A stretch of DNA of 64,000 bases from Ectothiorhodospiraceae bacterium WFHF3C12. Lineage in GTDB: Bacteria; Pseudomonadota; Gammaproteobacteria; Nitrococcales; Nitrococcaceae. Below, one piece after another: positions 53,715-61,840 of the stretch. The stretch covers positions 1 to 64,000 of the forward strand of contig JACDUA010000002.1 of the NCBI GenBank assembly GCA_013519935.1. The letters run 5' to 3'. The stretch's first letter is position 1. Each line of letters opens with the position of its first letter. The notes under the pieces are model-generated. The model was given only the letters and a program-made list of their open reading frames with translations, was not told the DNA's origin and made no database searches. The position numbers and the translations under genes were made by a program.

Positions 53715-55091
53715 TCAGTACGCGTAGTCGCGGCCGTGGCTGACGGCCACTTCCCGGGCGCTGGGGTTCTCCGACGGCCGGAACGGCACCTGAACAACCT
53801 CCGCGTCCACGGGGAGCCCGGCGGTCTCGGCGTATTCGTCCGGCAGCCAGACCTTCAGACGCGTGCCGTGGGCCTGGTGGGTGACCGGGACATAGGCCAG
53901 GGCGATGTTGGTGCCCAGCTCGGGCGCGTACCACGGCGAGGTCACGTAGCCGATGGGCTCGGCCTCGGCGCCGTCGCCGACCAGCCAGAAGTCAGGGGCG
54001 TAATCGGTGACGGGCTGTCCGCCCATCTTCAGGCCCACCATGATGTTGCGGAACGGATAGCGCCCCGCCTCGATCTCGTCACGGACCGCTTCGAGGCGTG
54101 CCTTGCCGATATAGGGCGCGCTCTTCTTGCGCGGCACCTGGTAGCTCAGGTTGCACTGGAAGGGCAGCGTTTCCTGGTCCAAGTCCTGGCCCCAGGAGAG
54201 GATCCCGGCGGCGATCCGGCGGTGATGGGCCGGCGCGATGACCTGCAGGCTGTGCTTGCGCCCGGCCTCCAGGACCGCGTGCCACATGGTCTCGGCGTGG
54301 TAGGTGGCGTCCTTGAGGTAGATCTCGTAGCCCTTCTCGCCGGTGAAACCGGTCTGGGAGATGATCACGTCGCAGCCGGCGAGCTGGGCCGCCATCAGGC
54401 CGTAGTACGGGATCTCCCGAACGCCCTCGCCGAACAGATCCACCATCAGCGCCTCGGACTTCGGCCCCTGGATCTGGACGGGGCAGACGTCGATCTCGCC
54501 GATGGAGACGTTGTAGCCCATCCCCAGGTTCACGCCGCGCAGCCACCATTCCAGGTCGCTGTCGGACAGGGAAAACCAGAACTCGTCCTCGGCGACGCGC
54601 AGCAGCACCGGATCGTTGAGGATTCCGCCTTCCTCGTTGCAGAGGATGACGTAGCGTCCCCGCATGGGCTTGATGCGCGTCGCGTCCCGGGTGATCACGT
54701 AGTTGACGAAGGCCTCGGCATCGGGACCCTTGACGCGGATCTGGCGCTCCACGGCCACGTTCCACATGGTGACGTGGTTGACCAGGGCGTCGTACTCGAC
54801 CATGGCGCCGCCGTCCTCCGGACGCACGTAGCCGCGTGGATGGAACATGCGGTTGTAAAGCGTCGCCCGCCAGCAACCGGCCTCCACGGACAGGTGCCAG
54901 AACGGGGATTTCCGCTCGCGGGTGGAAACCAGCATCTCCACCGGGGTCGGGCCGGTCTGGCGCAGGTTCACCGGCACCCGCCGGTCGCTCTGGTCGACAC
55001 TGGACCAGCCGGTGGTGTCCGTTGCCGTGCTGGCGCCGGTCTGCGGGAAGGGGTGGACGGTGTTGTCCGTGGAAGCCTGCTCTTGATCCAT
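53715..55091 (-). CDS. GcvT/DmdA-like folate methyltransferase
   Basis: 458 residues, aminomethyltransferase fold. AERQIRVKGPDAEAFVNYVIT-like segments, RGRYVILCNEEGGILNDPVL, VQIQGPKSEALM and GFTGEKGYEIYLKD are typical. The stretch around VWNVAVERQ and NDPVLLRVAEDEFWFSLSDSDL is closer to DmdA, the DMSP demethylase, than to the glycine cleavage T protein. It should move a methyl group from a betaine-like or sulfonium compound to THF. Identity of the substrate is not settled; it is longer than classical DmdA because of an N-terminal extension. First gene of the operon; ATG at 55091 has GCGAGGCGC upstream. Confidence 0.82.
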   Translation of the reverse strand: MDQEQASTDNTVHPFPQTGASTATDTTGWSSVDQSDRRVPVNLRQTGPTPVEMLVSTRERKSPFWHLSVEAGCWRATLYNRMFHPRGYVRPEDGGAMVEYDALVNHVTMWNVAVERQIRVKGPDAEAFVNYVITRDATRIKPMRGRYVILCNEEGGILNDPVLLRVAEDEFWFSLSDSDLEWWLRGVNLGMGYNVSIGEIDVCPVQIQGPKSEALMVDLFGEGVREIPYYGLMAAQLAGCDVIISQTGFTGEKGYEIYLKDATYHAETMWHAVLEAGRKHSLQVIAPAHHRRIAAGILSWGQDLDQETLPFQCNLSYQVPRKKSAPYIGKARLEAVRDEIEAGRYPFRNIMVGLKMGGQPVTDYAPDFWLVGDGAEAEPIGYVTSPWYAPELGTNIALAYVPVTHQAHGTRLKVWLPDEYAETAGLPVDAEVVQVPFRPSENPSAREVAVSHGRDYAY

Positions 55092-55249
55092 GGTCGCGCC
55101 TCGCTGTGCCTGGGGCCGAATTGCGACTTCAGTCTCGCGCAGCGCGGGCAGCCCCATTTGCCTGAATGCGGTATCGGTGGTTTTGGAGGCGCCATCGGGG
55201 TGCCTTGGAAGCGGCAATGCACTTGGGCGGAATGCTGCGGTTCGGACAG

Positions 55250-55605
55250 TGGTTCGCGGCCAGGGGCCGCTCCTGCACCGCCGCGACCGCGGCACCTGTA
55301 GGAGCGGCGCACGCCGCGATCCGTTGCGAGCCCGTTATCGCGCCTCGCGGCGCTCCTACAAATCCCGCGGCCGGAACCAGGTCGTTCCGGCTTTGGCCGC
55401 GAACCCGTTGCCCACCACGGCGGGGACGTCGCTCCCAAAGGGGGGGCGAAGCCGGTGTGCCCACGGCGCAGTTGTGGGAGCCCCGTCCCCGGGGCGATGT
55501 GGTTGGACCGGCAATCGCGGCTCGCGCGGCTCCCGGAGCGTGCCGGAAGCCGGGATGCCAGCGTCGCAGCTGTGGGAGGCGCGTCCTCGCGGCGACGGTT
55601 CATTG
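55250..55605. repeat. REP-like repeat cluster
   Basis: At least six elements of the GTAGGAGCGGC family in both orientations. Examples are GGTTCGCGGCCAGGGGCCGC near 55252, TGTAGGAGCGGCGCACGCCG near 55298, CGCGGCGCTCCTACAAATCC near 55345, and TGTGGGAGGCGCGTCCTCGC near 55572. They occupy most of the gap between the C1 operon and its regulator gene. Confidence 0.8.
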
Positions 55606-55631
55606 CGGACTCGCCACTGATGGCGACGGAC

Positions 55632-55668
55632 AAAAAAAGAGCGCCCCGGCACGCTCGCCGGGGCGCTC
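55632..55668 (-). terminator. Intrinsic terminator of the GbdR-like gene
   Basis: On the minus strand a 12-base-pair stem (GAGCGCCCCGGC with its complement) and six-base loop are followed by a run of seven T. It is the clearest intrinsic terminator in the window and separates the regulator gene from the C1 operon. Confidence 0.9.
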
Positions 55669-55696
55669 AGTCTCAGGGGTGCCGGGGAGTGCTTGG

Positions 55697-56758
55697 TCAG
55701 GCTTCAGCGGGAATGGTGTCCGTCCCGGTCTGCTCTGGGGGCGGTGTCTGGTCCGGCGTCCGGTCCTTCGCGCTCCGCGTACCTTCCATGGGTCGGGCGC
55801 GCAAACGTTCCTCGCGCGGCGCGATGCCGTGCACGTGCCGGTAGCAGCGGCTGAAATGCGGTGCGGAGACGAATCCGCAGGCGGAGCCGATCTCGGCGAC
55901 CGAGAGGTTGGTCTGCGTCAGAAGCTGGCGTGCCCGGTGCAGCCGCAGCTGGAGGTAGTAGCGTGTGGGTACGCAGCCGAGGTGTTTGTCGAAGAGCCGT
56001 TCCAGCTGTCGGCGGGACAGCCCCGCATAGCGGGCCAGCTCGTCCAGCGCTATGGGCTCTTCGATGTTGGCCTCCATCAGGGCGACGGCGGAGAGCAGCT
56101 TGTCGTGATGCGCCCCGACCCGGGTCTTAAGCGGCACGCGCTGGCGGTCCCGGTCGTCGCGGATGCGCTCGTAGCTGAACTCCTCGGAGATGTCCGCCGC
56201 GAGGGCCCGGCCGTGCTGTTGAGCGATGATGTGCAGCATCATGTCCAGCGGCGCGCTCCCGCCGGCACAGGTATAGCGGCCCTGGTCGATGATGAACAGC
56301 TCGTCGCGGACCAGGGTCCGCGGAAAGCGCTCACGCATGCCGGCAATATACTCCCAGTGCACGGTGCAGCGAACGCCGTCGAGCAGACCGGCCACGGCGA
56401 GCAGGTAGCTGCCGGTGCACACACCGCCGATGGTCGCGCCGTGGCGGTGTTGTGTACGGAGCCACGCCGGCAGTCGCGGTGAGATGTCGTTCTCGATGCC
56501 GTTGCCGGCGCAGACGAATATCCGCTCCAGGTCTTCGGCGTCGCGGGCGGCGCGGTCCGGCTGGAGTTTGATGCCGTTGCTGGCGGCGACAGGCTGGCCG
56601 TCGTAAGTTAGAACCTCCCAGGTGTACAGCCATCGGCCGCTGAGCTGATTGGCCATGCGAAGTGGCTCCAGCGCCGAGGAGAAGGCGATCATGGAGTAGT
56701 TCGGCACCAGCACGAACGTGAACCAATGTGGTGCCTTCGTTACGGGCGATTGCTCCAT
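55697..56758 (-). CDS. GlxA/GbdR-type AraC-family regulator
   Basis: 353 residues. Residues 1-185 are a DJ-1/PfpI-like domain (AGNGIENDISPRLPAWL, GVCTGSYLLAVAGLL), and residues 215-310 are the two AraC helix-turn-helix motifs (IALDELARYAGLSRRQLERLF and LSVAEIGSACGFVSAPHFSRCY). This is the architecture of GbdR, the glycine betaine/dimethylglycine-responsive activator. Being next to a dimethylglycine/sarcosine-type operon supports the same role. ATG at 56758 has GGAG ten bases upstream. It diverges from the FdhF/YdeP-type gene; an inverted repeat between them is a candidate binding site. Confidence 0.85.
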   Translation of the reverse strand: MEQSPVTKAPHWFTFVLVPNYSMIAFSSALEPLRMANQLSGRWLYTWEVLTYDGQPVAASNGIKLQPDRAARDAEDLERIFVCAGNGIENDISPRLPAWLRTQHRHGATIGGVCTGSYLLAVAGLLDGVRCTVHWEYIAGMRERFPRTLVRDELFIIDQGRYTCAGGSAPLDMMLHIIAQQHGRALAADISEEFSYERIRDDRDRQRVPLKTRVGAHHDKLLSAVALMEANIEEPIALDELARYAGLSRRQLERLFDKHLGCVPTRYYLQLRLHRARQLLTQTNLSVAEIGSACGFVSAPHFSRCYRHVHGIAPREERLRARPMEGTRSAKDRTPDQTPPPEQTGTDTIPAEA

Positions 56759-56887
56759 CGCTGGCTCTCCAGCTCGCTTGGCTGTACCGCGACCGGCCGT
56801 TACCGGAAGCGCGGAAAAGTTCCTTTCAGGGTTGAACAATGCCACGCATTGAGGGGCCGTGCCCCCACCAGCGCGACACGCGCATGT

Positions 56888-56926
56888 CCATTTGCGACGT
56901 ATGCGTTCGTCCGGCGTCGCAAATGG
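56888..56926. promoter_or_regulatory. 12-bp perfect inverted repeat in the GbdR/FdhF divergent promoter
   Basis: CCATTTGCGACG at 56888-56899 and its exact reverse complement at 56915-56926, separated by 15 bases. It lies in the 276-base gap between the regulator and molybdoenzyme genes. An operator for the adjacent AraC/GlxA regulator is the simplest reading. Confidence 0.6.
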
Positions 56927-57034
56927 GCCATACTGCAATCATAAGACACGTGCCAAGTGTATGTGATGGTTGCGAAAACCGCCCATCGGAAAACATACCG
57001 CGCACGGCCTGCGTCAGGAGGTGGAGCGAGAATC

Positions 57035-59257
57035 ATGGGTACCGTTGGCGGCGGGACGAAGAAGGTCCTCTATACCTTGAACACCATCCGGCAGATGGGT
57101 GTCGGCAAGGCAGGCAAGGCCCTGGTCGGGCGCAATACCTGCAAGGCCTGCGCGCTGGGGATGGGCGGCCAGAAGGGCGGCATGGTCAACGAGTTGGGCG
57201 AGTACCCGGCCGTATGCAACAAGAGCGTGCAGGCGCAGTCCAGCGACACCCAGCCGCCGATTCCGGAAGCCGTGCTGGGCCACTCACTGAAGGAGCTGCG
57301 CGAGCTCAGCGGTCACGAGCTGGAGCACCTGGGACGGCTGAATACCCCGCTGCACAAGGAAGCCGGCGCGGACCGCTACCGGCCCGTGGACTGGGACTAC
57401 GCGCTGAATCGGATGGCCGAGCGGTTCGCGGCCACCGATCCGGCGCGTACGTTCTTCTACTCCTCCGGTCGGTCGTCCAATGAGGCGGGCTTCGTCCTGC
57501 AGCTCATGGCGCGGCTCTACGGCACAAACAGCGTCAACAACTGCTCCTATTACTGCCATCAGGCCACCAGCGCGGCCCTGGGCGGCACGGTGGGTACCGG
57601 TACGGCGACCATCGAGCTGGAGGACCTCACCGGCTGCGACCTGATCTTCGTCATTGGCGCCAACCCGTCCTCCAATCACCCGCGGTTCATCCACAAGCTC
57701 AAGGACTGCCGGGACCGGGGCGGCGACGTCATCATGATCAACCCCGCGCGGGAGCCCGGCCTGGTGCGATTCGCCGTACCCAAGAGCGCCAAGTCCATGC
57801 TCTCCGGCGGTACCTGGATCGCCTCGGACTACCTGCAGCCGCGAATCGGCACCGACATCGCTCTTTTCAAGGGCATCGCCAAGGCGGTGCTGGAGAACGG
57901 CTGGGAGGACGAGGCGTTCATAACCGCGTACAGCAATGGTTTCGCGGCCTTCCGCGATGACGTGGATGCCACCGGTTGGGACGAGATCGTCGCGCGCTGC
58001 GGGGTTAGCCGCGAGTCGATTACGCGGGTGGCCGAGCGCTATGCCCGGGCGGAGAACGTGGTGTTCGCCTGGGGCATGGGCATGACCCACCATCTGCACG
58101 GCGTCAGCAACATCGAGTACATTGCCAACCTGGCGCTGCTGCGGGGCATGGTTGGCAAGCGCTACGCGGGCCTGTTGCCGCTTCGCGGTCACAGTAACGT
58201 GCAGGGCATCGGCACCATCGGGGTGAAGCCCGTGCTGCCTGAGGGCGTGTTCCAGGCCATGGAGAATCATCTTGGGATCGAGCTGCCCCGCACGCCCGGG
58301 TACGACACCATGGGCGGCATGCAGGCGGCCCATGCCGGCGAGGTGGATGCCGCGCTGATGATGGGCGGCAATCTCTACGGCTCCAATCCCAATGCTGCGT
58401 GGGCGGGGGAGGCCCTGGACCGGATTCCGTTCAAGGCCTTCCTCACGACGACGTTGAACCGCGGCCATGTCTGCGGCGTGGACAACGGCGAGGTAATCAT
58501 CCTTCCGGTCACCGCCAGGGACGAGGAATGGCAGCCCACCAGCCAGGAGAGCATGTTCAATTACGTGCGCCTGAGCGACGGCGGCATCCAGCGCCTGGAC
58601 AACGTGCGCCCCGAGGTCTGGGTGCTGACGCAACTCGCCCGGCGGCTGCTGGGCGAGAACTGCCCGGTGGACTTCGAGGCCTTCGCGAACCACTCCACCA
58701 TTCGCACGGCCATCGCGCGGACGGTGCCCGGCATGGAGCAGCTGGAGAGCCTGGACAAGGCGAGGGAGGAGTTCCACATCAGCGGGCGGCTGCTGCACAG
58801 CCCGCAGTTCCGTACCGCCGACGGGCGCGCGAGCTTCCGCGTCCACGAGCTGCCACCGTGGGCTGCGCCCGAGGCGGGGTACTACACCCTGACCACCGTG
58901 CGCAGCGAGGGTCAGTTCAACACCATTGTCTACGAAGAGACCGATACCTACCGGGGCACCGAGAGCCGCTGGACGGTGATGATGAATCCGGAGGATATCG
59001 CCGCCGCCGGCCTGGCGGATGGCGGCACGGCCGACCTGGCGTCCGCCAATGGCCGCATGCGTGGCGTGACCGTGAAGGCCTTCGACCTGCCACGGGGCAG
59101 CATCATGGCGTATTTCCCGGAAGCGAACGCCGTGACCGCCACCGACGTGGATGCGCGCAGCAAGACCCCCTCGTTCAAGTCCACGGTGGTGTGGTTGGAG
59201 AGGGTGTCGGCAGAGCATGAGGAACCGGTTGAAGTGGCCGAGCCCGCGGTTTCGTGA
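57035..59257 (+). CDS. FdhF/YdeP-type molybdopterin oxidoreductase
   Basis: 740 residues. N-terminal C36 and C39 (TCKACALGMGG) and C61 are candidate ligands of an iron-sulfur cluster. NNCSYYCHQATS provides C174-H175 at the position where formate dehydrogenases carry Sec/Cys as a metal ligand followed by His. GANPSSNHPRFIHKLKDC, MMGGNLYGSNPNA and the C-terminal ETDTYRGTESRWTVMMNPED belong to the YdeP branch. It would oxidise formate or a related small molecule in the cytoplasm. The ligand here is Cys, so this gene does not itself need the selenium machinery. GGAG lies nine bases before the ATG. Confidence 0.85.
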   Translation: MGTVGGGTKKVLYTLNTIRQMGVGKAGKALVGRNTCKACALGMGGQKGGMVNELGEYPAVCNKSVQAQSSDTQPPIPEAVLGHSLKELRELSGHELEHLGRLNTPLHKEAGADRYRPVDWDYALNRMAERFAATDPARTFFYSSGRSSNEAGFVLQLMARLYGTNSVNNCSYYCHQATSAALGGTVGTGTATIELEDLTGCDLIFVIGANPSSNHPRFIHKLKDCRDRGGDVIMINPAREPGLVRFAVPKSAKSMLSGGTWIASDYLQPRIGTDIALFKGIAKAVLENGWEDEAFITAYSNGFAAFRDDVDATGWDEIVARCGVSRESITRVAERYARAENVVFAWGMGMTHHLHGVSNIEYIANLALLRGMVGKRYAGLLPLRGHSNVQGIGTIGVKPVLPEGVFQAMENHLGIELPRTPGYDTMGGMQAAHAGEVDAALMMGGNLYGSNPNAAWAGEALDRIPFKAFLTTTLNRGHVCGVDNGEVIILPVTARDEEWQPTSQESMFNYVRLSDGGIQRLDNVRPEVWVLTQLARRLLGENCPVDFEAFANHSTIRTAIARTVPGMEQLESLDKAREEFHISGRLLHSPQFRTADGRASFRVHELPPWAAPEAGYYTLTTVRSEGQFNTIVYEETDTYRGTESRWTVMMNPEDIAAAGLADGGTADLASANGRMRGVTVKAFDLPRGSIMAYFPEANAVTATDVDARSKTPSFKSTVVWLERVSAEHEEPVEVAEPAVS

Positions 59258-59334
59258 GAGCCCGGCCACCCTCTCTCCCCTGACACCTGTCCCGCGAGGG
59301 GAAGGGGTGGCGGCGGCGGGTCGTTCCCGCGCCG

Positions 59335-59790
59335 ACGCTGCCAGAACGGGCCTGCAGGAGCGCCGCAAGGCGCGATTGCTGCGGTTTGGACGGTCGTTCG
59401 CGGCTTGCGCCGCTCCTGCAGGTGGCTGGGGTACAATGGCGTAGGAGCGGCCGATGGCCGCGAACCAGTTGGCCACCATCCGCGGCGGGGACGTCGCTCC
59501 CACAACCGATCGGAAGCCGGGGTTAATGGTTTGACGGTAGGAGCGCCGCAAGGCGCGATTGCTGCGGTTTGGACGGTTGCTCGCGGCTTGCGCCGCTCCT
59601 GCAGGTGGCCGGGGCACAACGGCGTAGGAGCGGCCCATGGCCGCGAACCATTTGGCCGCCATCGCGGCGAGGACGCCGCGCCCACACAATTGGCCGGAAG
59701 CCCGGGTGTCAGCAGCGCAGTTGTGTGAGCCCCGTCCCCGGGGCGAGGCAGTTGCGAGACAATCTCGGCGGGATCGCCGCTCTCACGGCA
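59335..59790. repeat. REP-like repeat cluster with a 183-bp tandem duplication
   Basis: The block from about 59356 to 59515 is repeated from about 59539 to 59695, offset by 183 bases. Both copies contain GGAGCGCCGCAAGGCGCGAT, then the inverted CGGCTTGCGCCGCTCCTGC, then GTAGGAGCGGCC. Further elements follow to 59790. The 570-base gap holds no gene. Confidence 0.85.
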
Positions 59791-59830
59791 GACTCCCGCC
59801 GACATCCCCGGTGGAGGCGGTGACCGCCGC

Positions 59831-60220
59831 TCACCCGGTCCCGGCCCGCCCGCCGGCGCTGTTCCCGCTTTCTTTCAGCTCTCGCACCGGCCGCACCTCG
59901 ATGCTGCCGTAACGCGCCGGAGGTATGCCGCCGGCGAGGCGGATCGCCTCGTTGAGGTCGCGGGCTTCGAGCATGTAGAAACCGGCGAGCTGCTCTTTGG
60001 TTTCCGCGAAGGGGCCGTCGGTGGTGGTCAGGCGTCCTTCGCGGACGCGGACCGTGGTGGCCGTTTCCACCGGTTGCAGCGGCGCGCCGTCCAGATAATG
60101 GCCGCCCTCCGACAATCCTTCCACGCAGGCCATGCATTCCCGGTTCAGGGCATCCCATTCCCGCTGGGACATGCCGTTCATGATCTGTTCGTCGTAGTAG
60201 ACCAGCGCCAGGTATTTCAT
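59831..60220 (-). CDS. DGPF/YCII-domain protein
   Basis: 129 residues. The motif TTTDGPFAETKEQLAGFYML is the DGPF signature of YCII-related proteins, a small alpha/beta fold of poorly known function. ATG at 60220 has GGAGAGACC upstream. With the gene at 60269 and the sigma factor at 61841, it forms the known ECF42/DGPF arrangement. Confidence 0.88.
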   Translation of the reverse strand: MKYLALVYYDEQIMNGMSQREWDALNRECMACVEGLSEGGHYLDGAPLQPVETATTVRVREGRLTTTDGPFAETKEQLAGFYMLEARDLNEAIRLAGGIPPARYGSIEVRPVRELKESGNSAGGRAGTG

Positions 60221-60268
60221 GGGTCTCTCCTTTTCAGGGCCGGGGCGCAGGTGCCCGGACCCTCCCGG

Positions 60269-61096
60269 TCAGGCCGGCGTTTCGCAGTTGATCATCCAGG
60301 GTGTGCCGAACCGGTCCACCAGCATACCGAAGCGGTGGGCCCAGAAGGTTTCCGACATCGGCATGCGGATCTCGCCGCCTTCGGCCAGGCGGTTGAATGC
60401 CTGCTCCGCGCGGGCCGGGTCGTCAATGGCGACCTGCACGCTGAACCCCTGGGGCCGTTCGTAGTATCCCGGCGGAGCGTCAGAGGCCATGAGCTGCCAG
60501 CGGCCCGCGCGTATGCAGGCATGGATGATTTTGTCCTGCCACTCCGGCGACGCCTCGCCGGCCGCCGGCGTCTCGGCGTGGGTGAGCATGGCCTCGACGT
60601 GGCCGCCCAGGCAGTCGGCATAGGTTTCCATGGCCTCGCGGCAGGTGCCGGGGAAGAACAGGTAGGGGCACGTGCCGGACGGCTGGCGCTGAAGCCGATC
60701 GAACTGATTGGCGATGCGGTCCAGGGCGTCCCCCTGGGTGAACTCCTCCATTTCGAAGAACCGGCGCAGCTCCAGCTCCGCCTCGCCGTCACCGTCCAGG
60801 GACGGCCATTGCAGCGCCCATTCGACGGCCTCGTCCTGCGACGCCACGTCGATGACGGTGTAGCCGGCGATGAGCTCTTTGGTCTCCGTGAAAGGGCCGT
60901 CGGTGACCGTCGGCTTGCCGTCTGAGAACTTGATGCGAACGCCGTAGCTGCTGGGTTTGAGGCCGGCGCCGTCGACCATGACGCCGGCATTGACCAGGCG
61001 GTCGTTGTAGCGGCCCATGGCGTCCAGCAGGGCTTCGCCGGGCATGATTTCCGCCTCGGTATCCGCGTCGGCCTTTCTGATGATCATGAATCGCAT
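60269..61096 (-). CDS. DGPF/YCII domain fused to PhnB-like glyoxalase-fold domain
   Basis: 275 residues. Residues 1-125 form a DGPF domain (VTDGPFTETKELIAGYTVID). Residues 140-275 resemble PhnB/3-demethylubiquinone methyltransferase-like proteins of the glyoxalase fold (CPYLFFPGTCREAMETYADCLGG and EIRMPMSETFWAHRFGMLVDRFGTPWMINCE). Catalytic activity is not certain. ATG at 61096 with GGAGTCACACCCCT upstream. It lies 48 bases upstream of the next DGPF gene on the same strand. Confidence 0.87.
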   Translation of the reverse strand: MRFMIIRKADADTEAEIMPGEALLDAMGRYNDRLVNAGVMVDGAGLKPSSYGVRIKFSDGKPTVTDGPFTETKELIAGYTVIDVASQDEAVEWALQWPSLDGDGEAELELRRFFEMEEFTQGDALDRIANQFDRLQRQPSGTCPYLFFPGTCREAMETYADCLGGHVEAMLTHAETPAAGEASPEWQDKIIHACIRAGRWQLMASDAPPGYYERPQGFSVQVAIDDPARAEQAFNRLAEGGEIRMPMSETFWAHRFGMLVDRFGTPWMINCETPA

Positions 61097-61132
61097 AGGG
61101 GTGTGACTCCCGCTGATGTGGCCGTCCGTTGC

Positions 61133-61579
61133 TCAGGGGGTGAGGTCGAAGAGCACGGCGCTGGTGTTCATGTCGAAGGGCGTCGATACGTGTTCGTGGG
61201 CGATGCGCCAGGCATTGCCATCGCGGCGCATGCACACGGTGTAGCGCATCCAGCCGCTGTTTTCCCGGCCGTCCTCGCCGACCATGCCGCAGCGCATGAG
61301 CATATGGGCGAAGGCGAGGTCTCCGTCGCATTCGATCTCCACCTGGTCGAATTCGCCGACGGGCTCACCGCTACAGAAGTCCATGCAGGCTTTCCAGTGC
61401 GCGGCGTAGTCCTCCCTGCCCCGGAACTGCAGGGCGGTGACCGCGTCGAAGCTGCGCACATCGGCCGTGTAGTGGGTCATGATCCGCTCCACGTCCCCCT
61501 GGTGGAACGCGTCCAGCCAGTCGTCGAGCACGGCCTGGATGGCGGTTTCGGGGGTTTCTTGAGCTGTTCTTGCGTCCAT
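61133..61579 (-). CDS. SnoaL-like / DUF4440-type protein
   Basis: 148 residues. The NTF2-like fold is indicated by VLDDWLDAFHQGDVERIMTHYTADVRSFD and the C-terminal WRIAHEHVSTPF. Members bind small molecules or act as isomerases and hydrolases; the substrate is unknown. ATG at 61579 has GAGGCAAGCACC upstream. It is between the sigma factor and the DGPF genes and probably in the same unit. Confidence 0.82.
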   Translation of the reverse strand: MDARTAQETPETAIQAVLDDWLDAFHQGDVERIMTHYTADVRSFDAVTALQFRGREDYAAHWKACMDFCSGEPVGEFDQVEIECDGDLAFAHMLMRCGMVGEDGRENSGWMRYTVCMRRDGNAWRIAHEHVSTPFDMNTSAVLFDLTP

Positions 61580-61679
61580 GGTGCTTGCCTCGTTTGGGGT
61601 GGATTTCACTATGTAGTCGAACGGGGCGCGTGGTTTTCGACAGGGTTGCGACTTTTTTCGAAGGGCGTGCCGATTGGAG

Positions 61680-61830
61680 CGCGGCGAAGGAGGATTGCTG
61701 CGGTGTGGAAGGCGGTTCGCGGCTTGCGCCGCTCCTACGGTTGGCGGGGGCGTAACGGTGTAGGAGCGGCCCCTGGCCGGGAACCGGTTGACGGGCCGTC
61801 GCGGCGGGGACGCCGCCGCCCCATCTGGGC
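61680..61830. repeat. REP-like repeats
   Basis: GGTTCGCGGCTTGCGCCGCT then CCTACGG, GTAGGAGCGGCCCCTGGCCG and GCGGCGGGGACGCCGCCGCC. They are three elements of the same family as 59335, in the gap before the sigma factor gene. Confidence 0.75.
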
Positions 61831-61840
61831 CGATTGGATG

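Noticed and set aside
55166-55690. Possible small genes in the gap after the C1 operon
   Set aside because: All frames here are made of REP-like repeats and give compositionally biased peptides.
57035-59257. The molybdoenzyme as a second selenoprotein
   Set aside because: The residue before the conserved His is encoded as Cys (C174), there is no in-frame TGA before the stop, and no SECIS-like hairpin was needed.
59335-59790. CRISPR array in the repeat cluster
   Set aside because: The repeats are palindromic, unequal in length and orientation, and without unique spacers of constant size; no cas gene is present.
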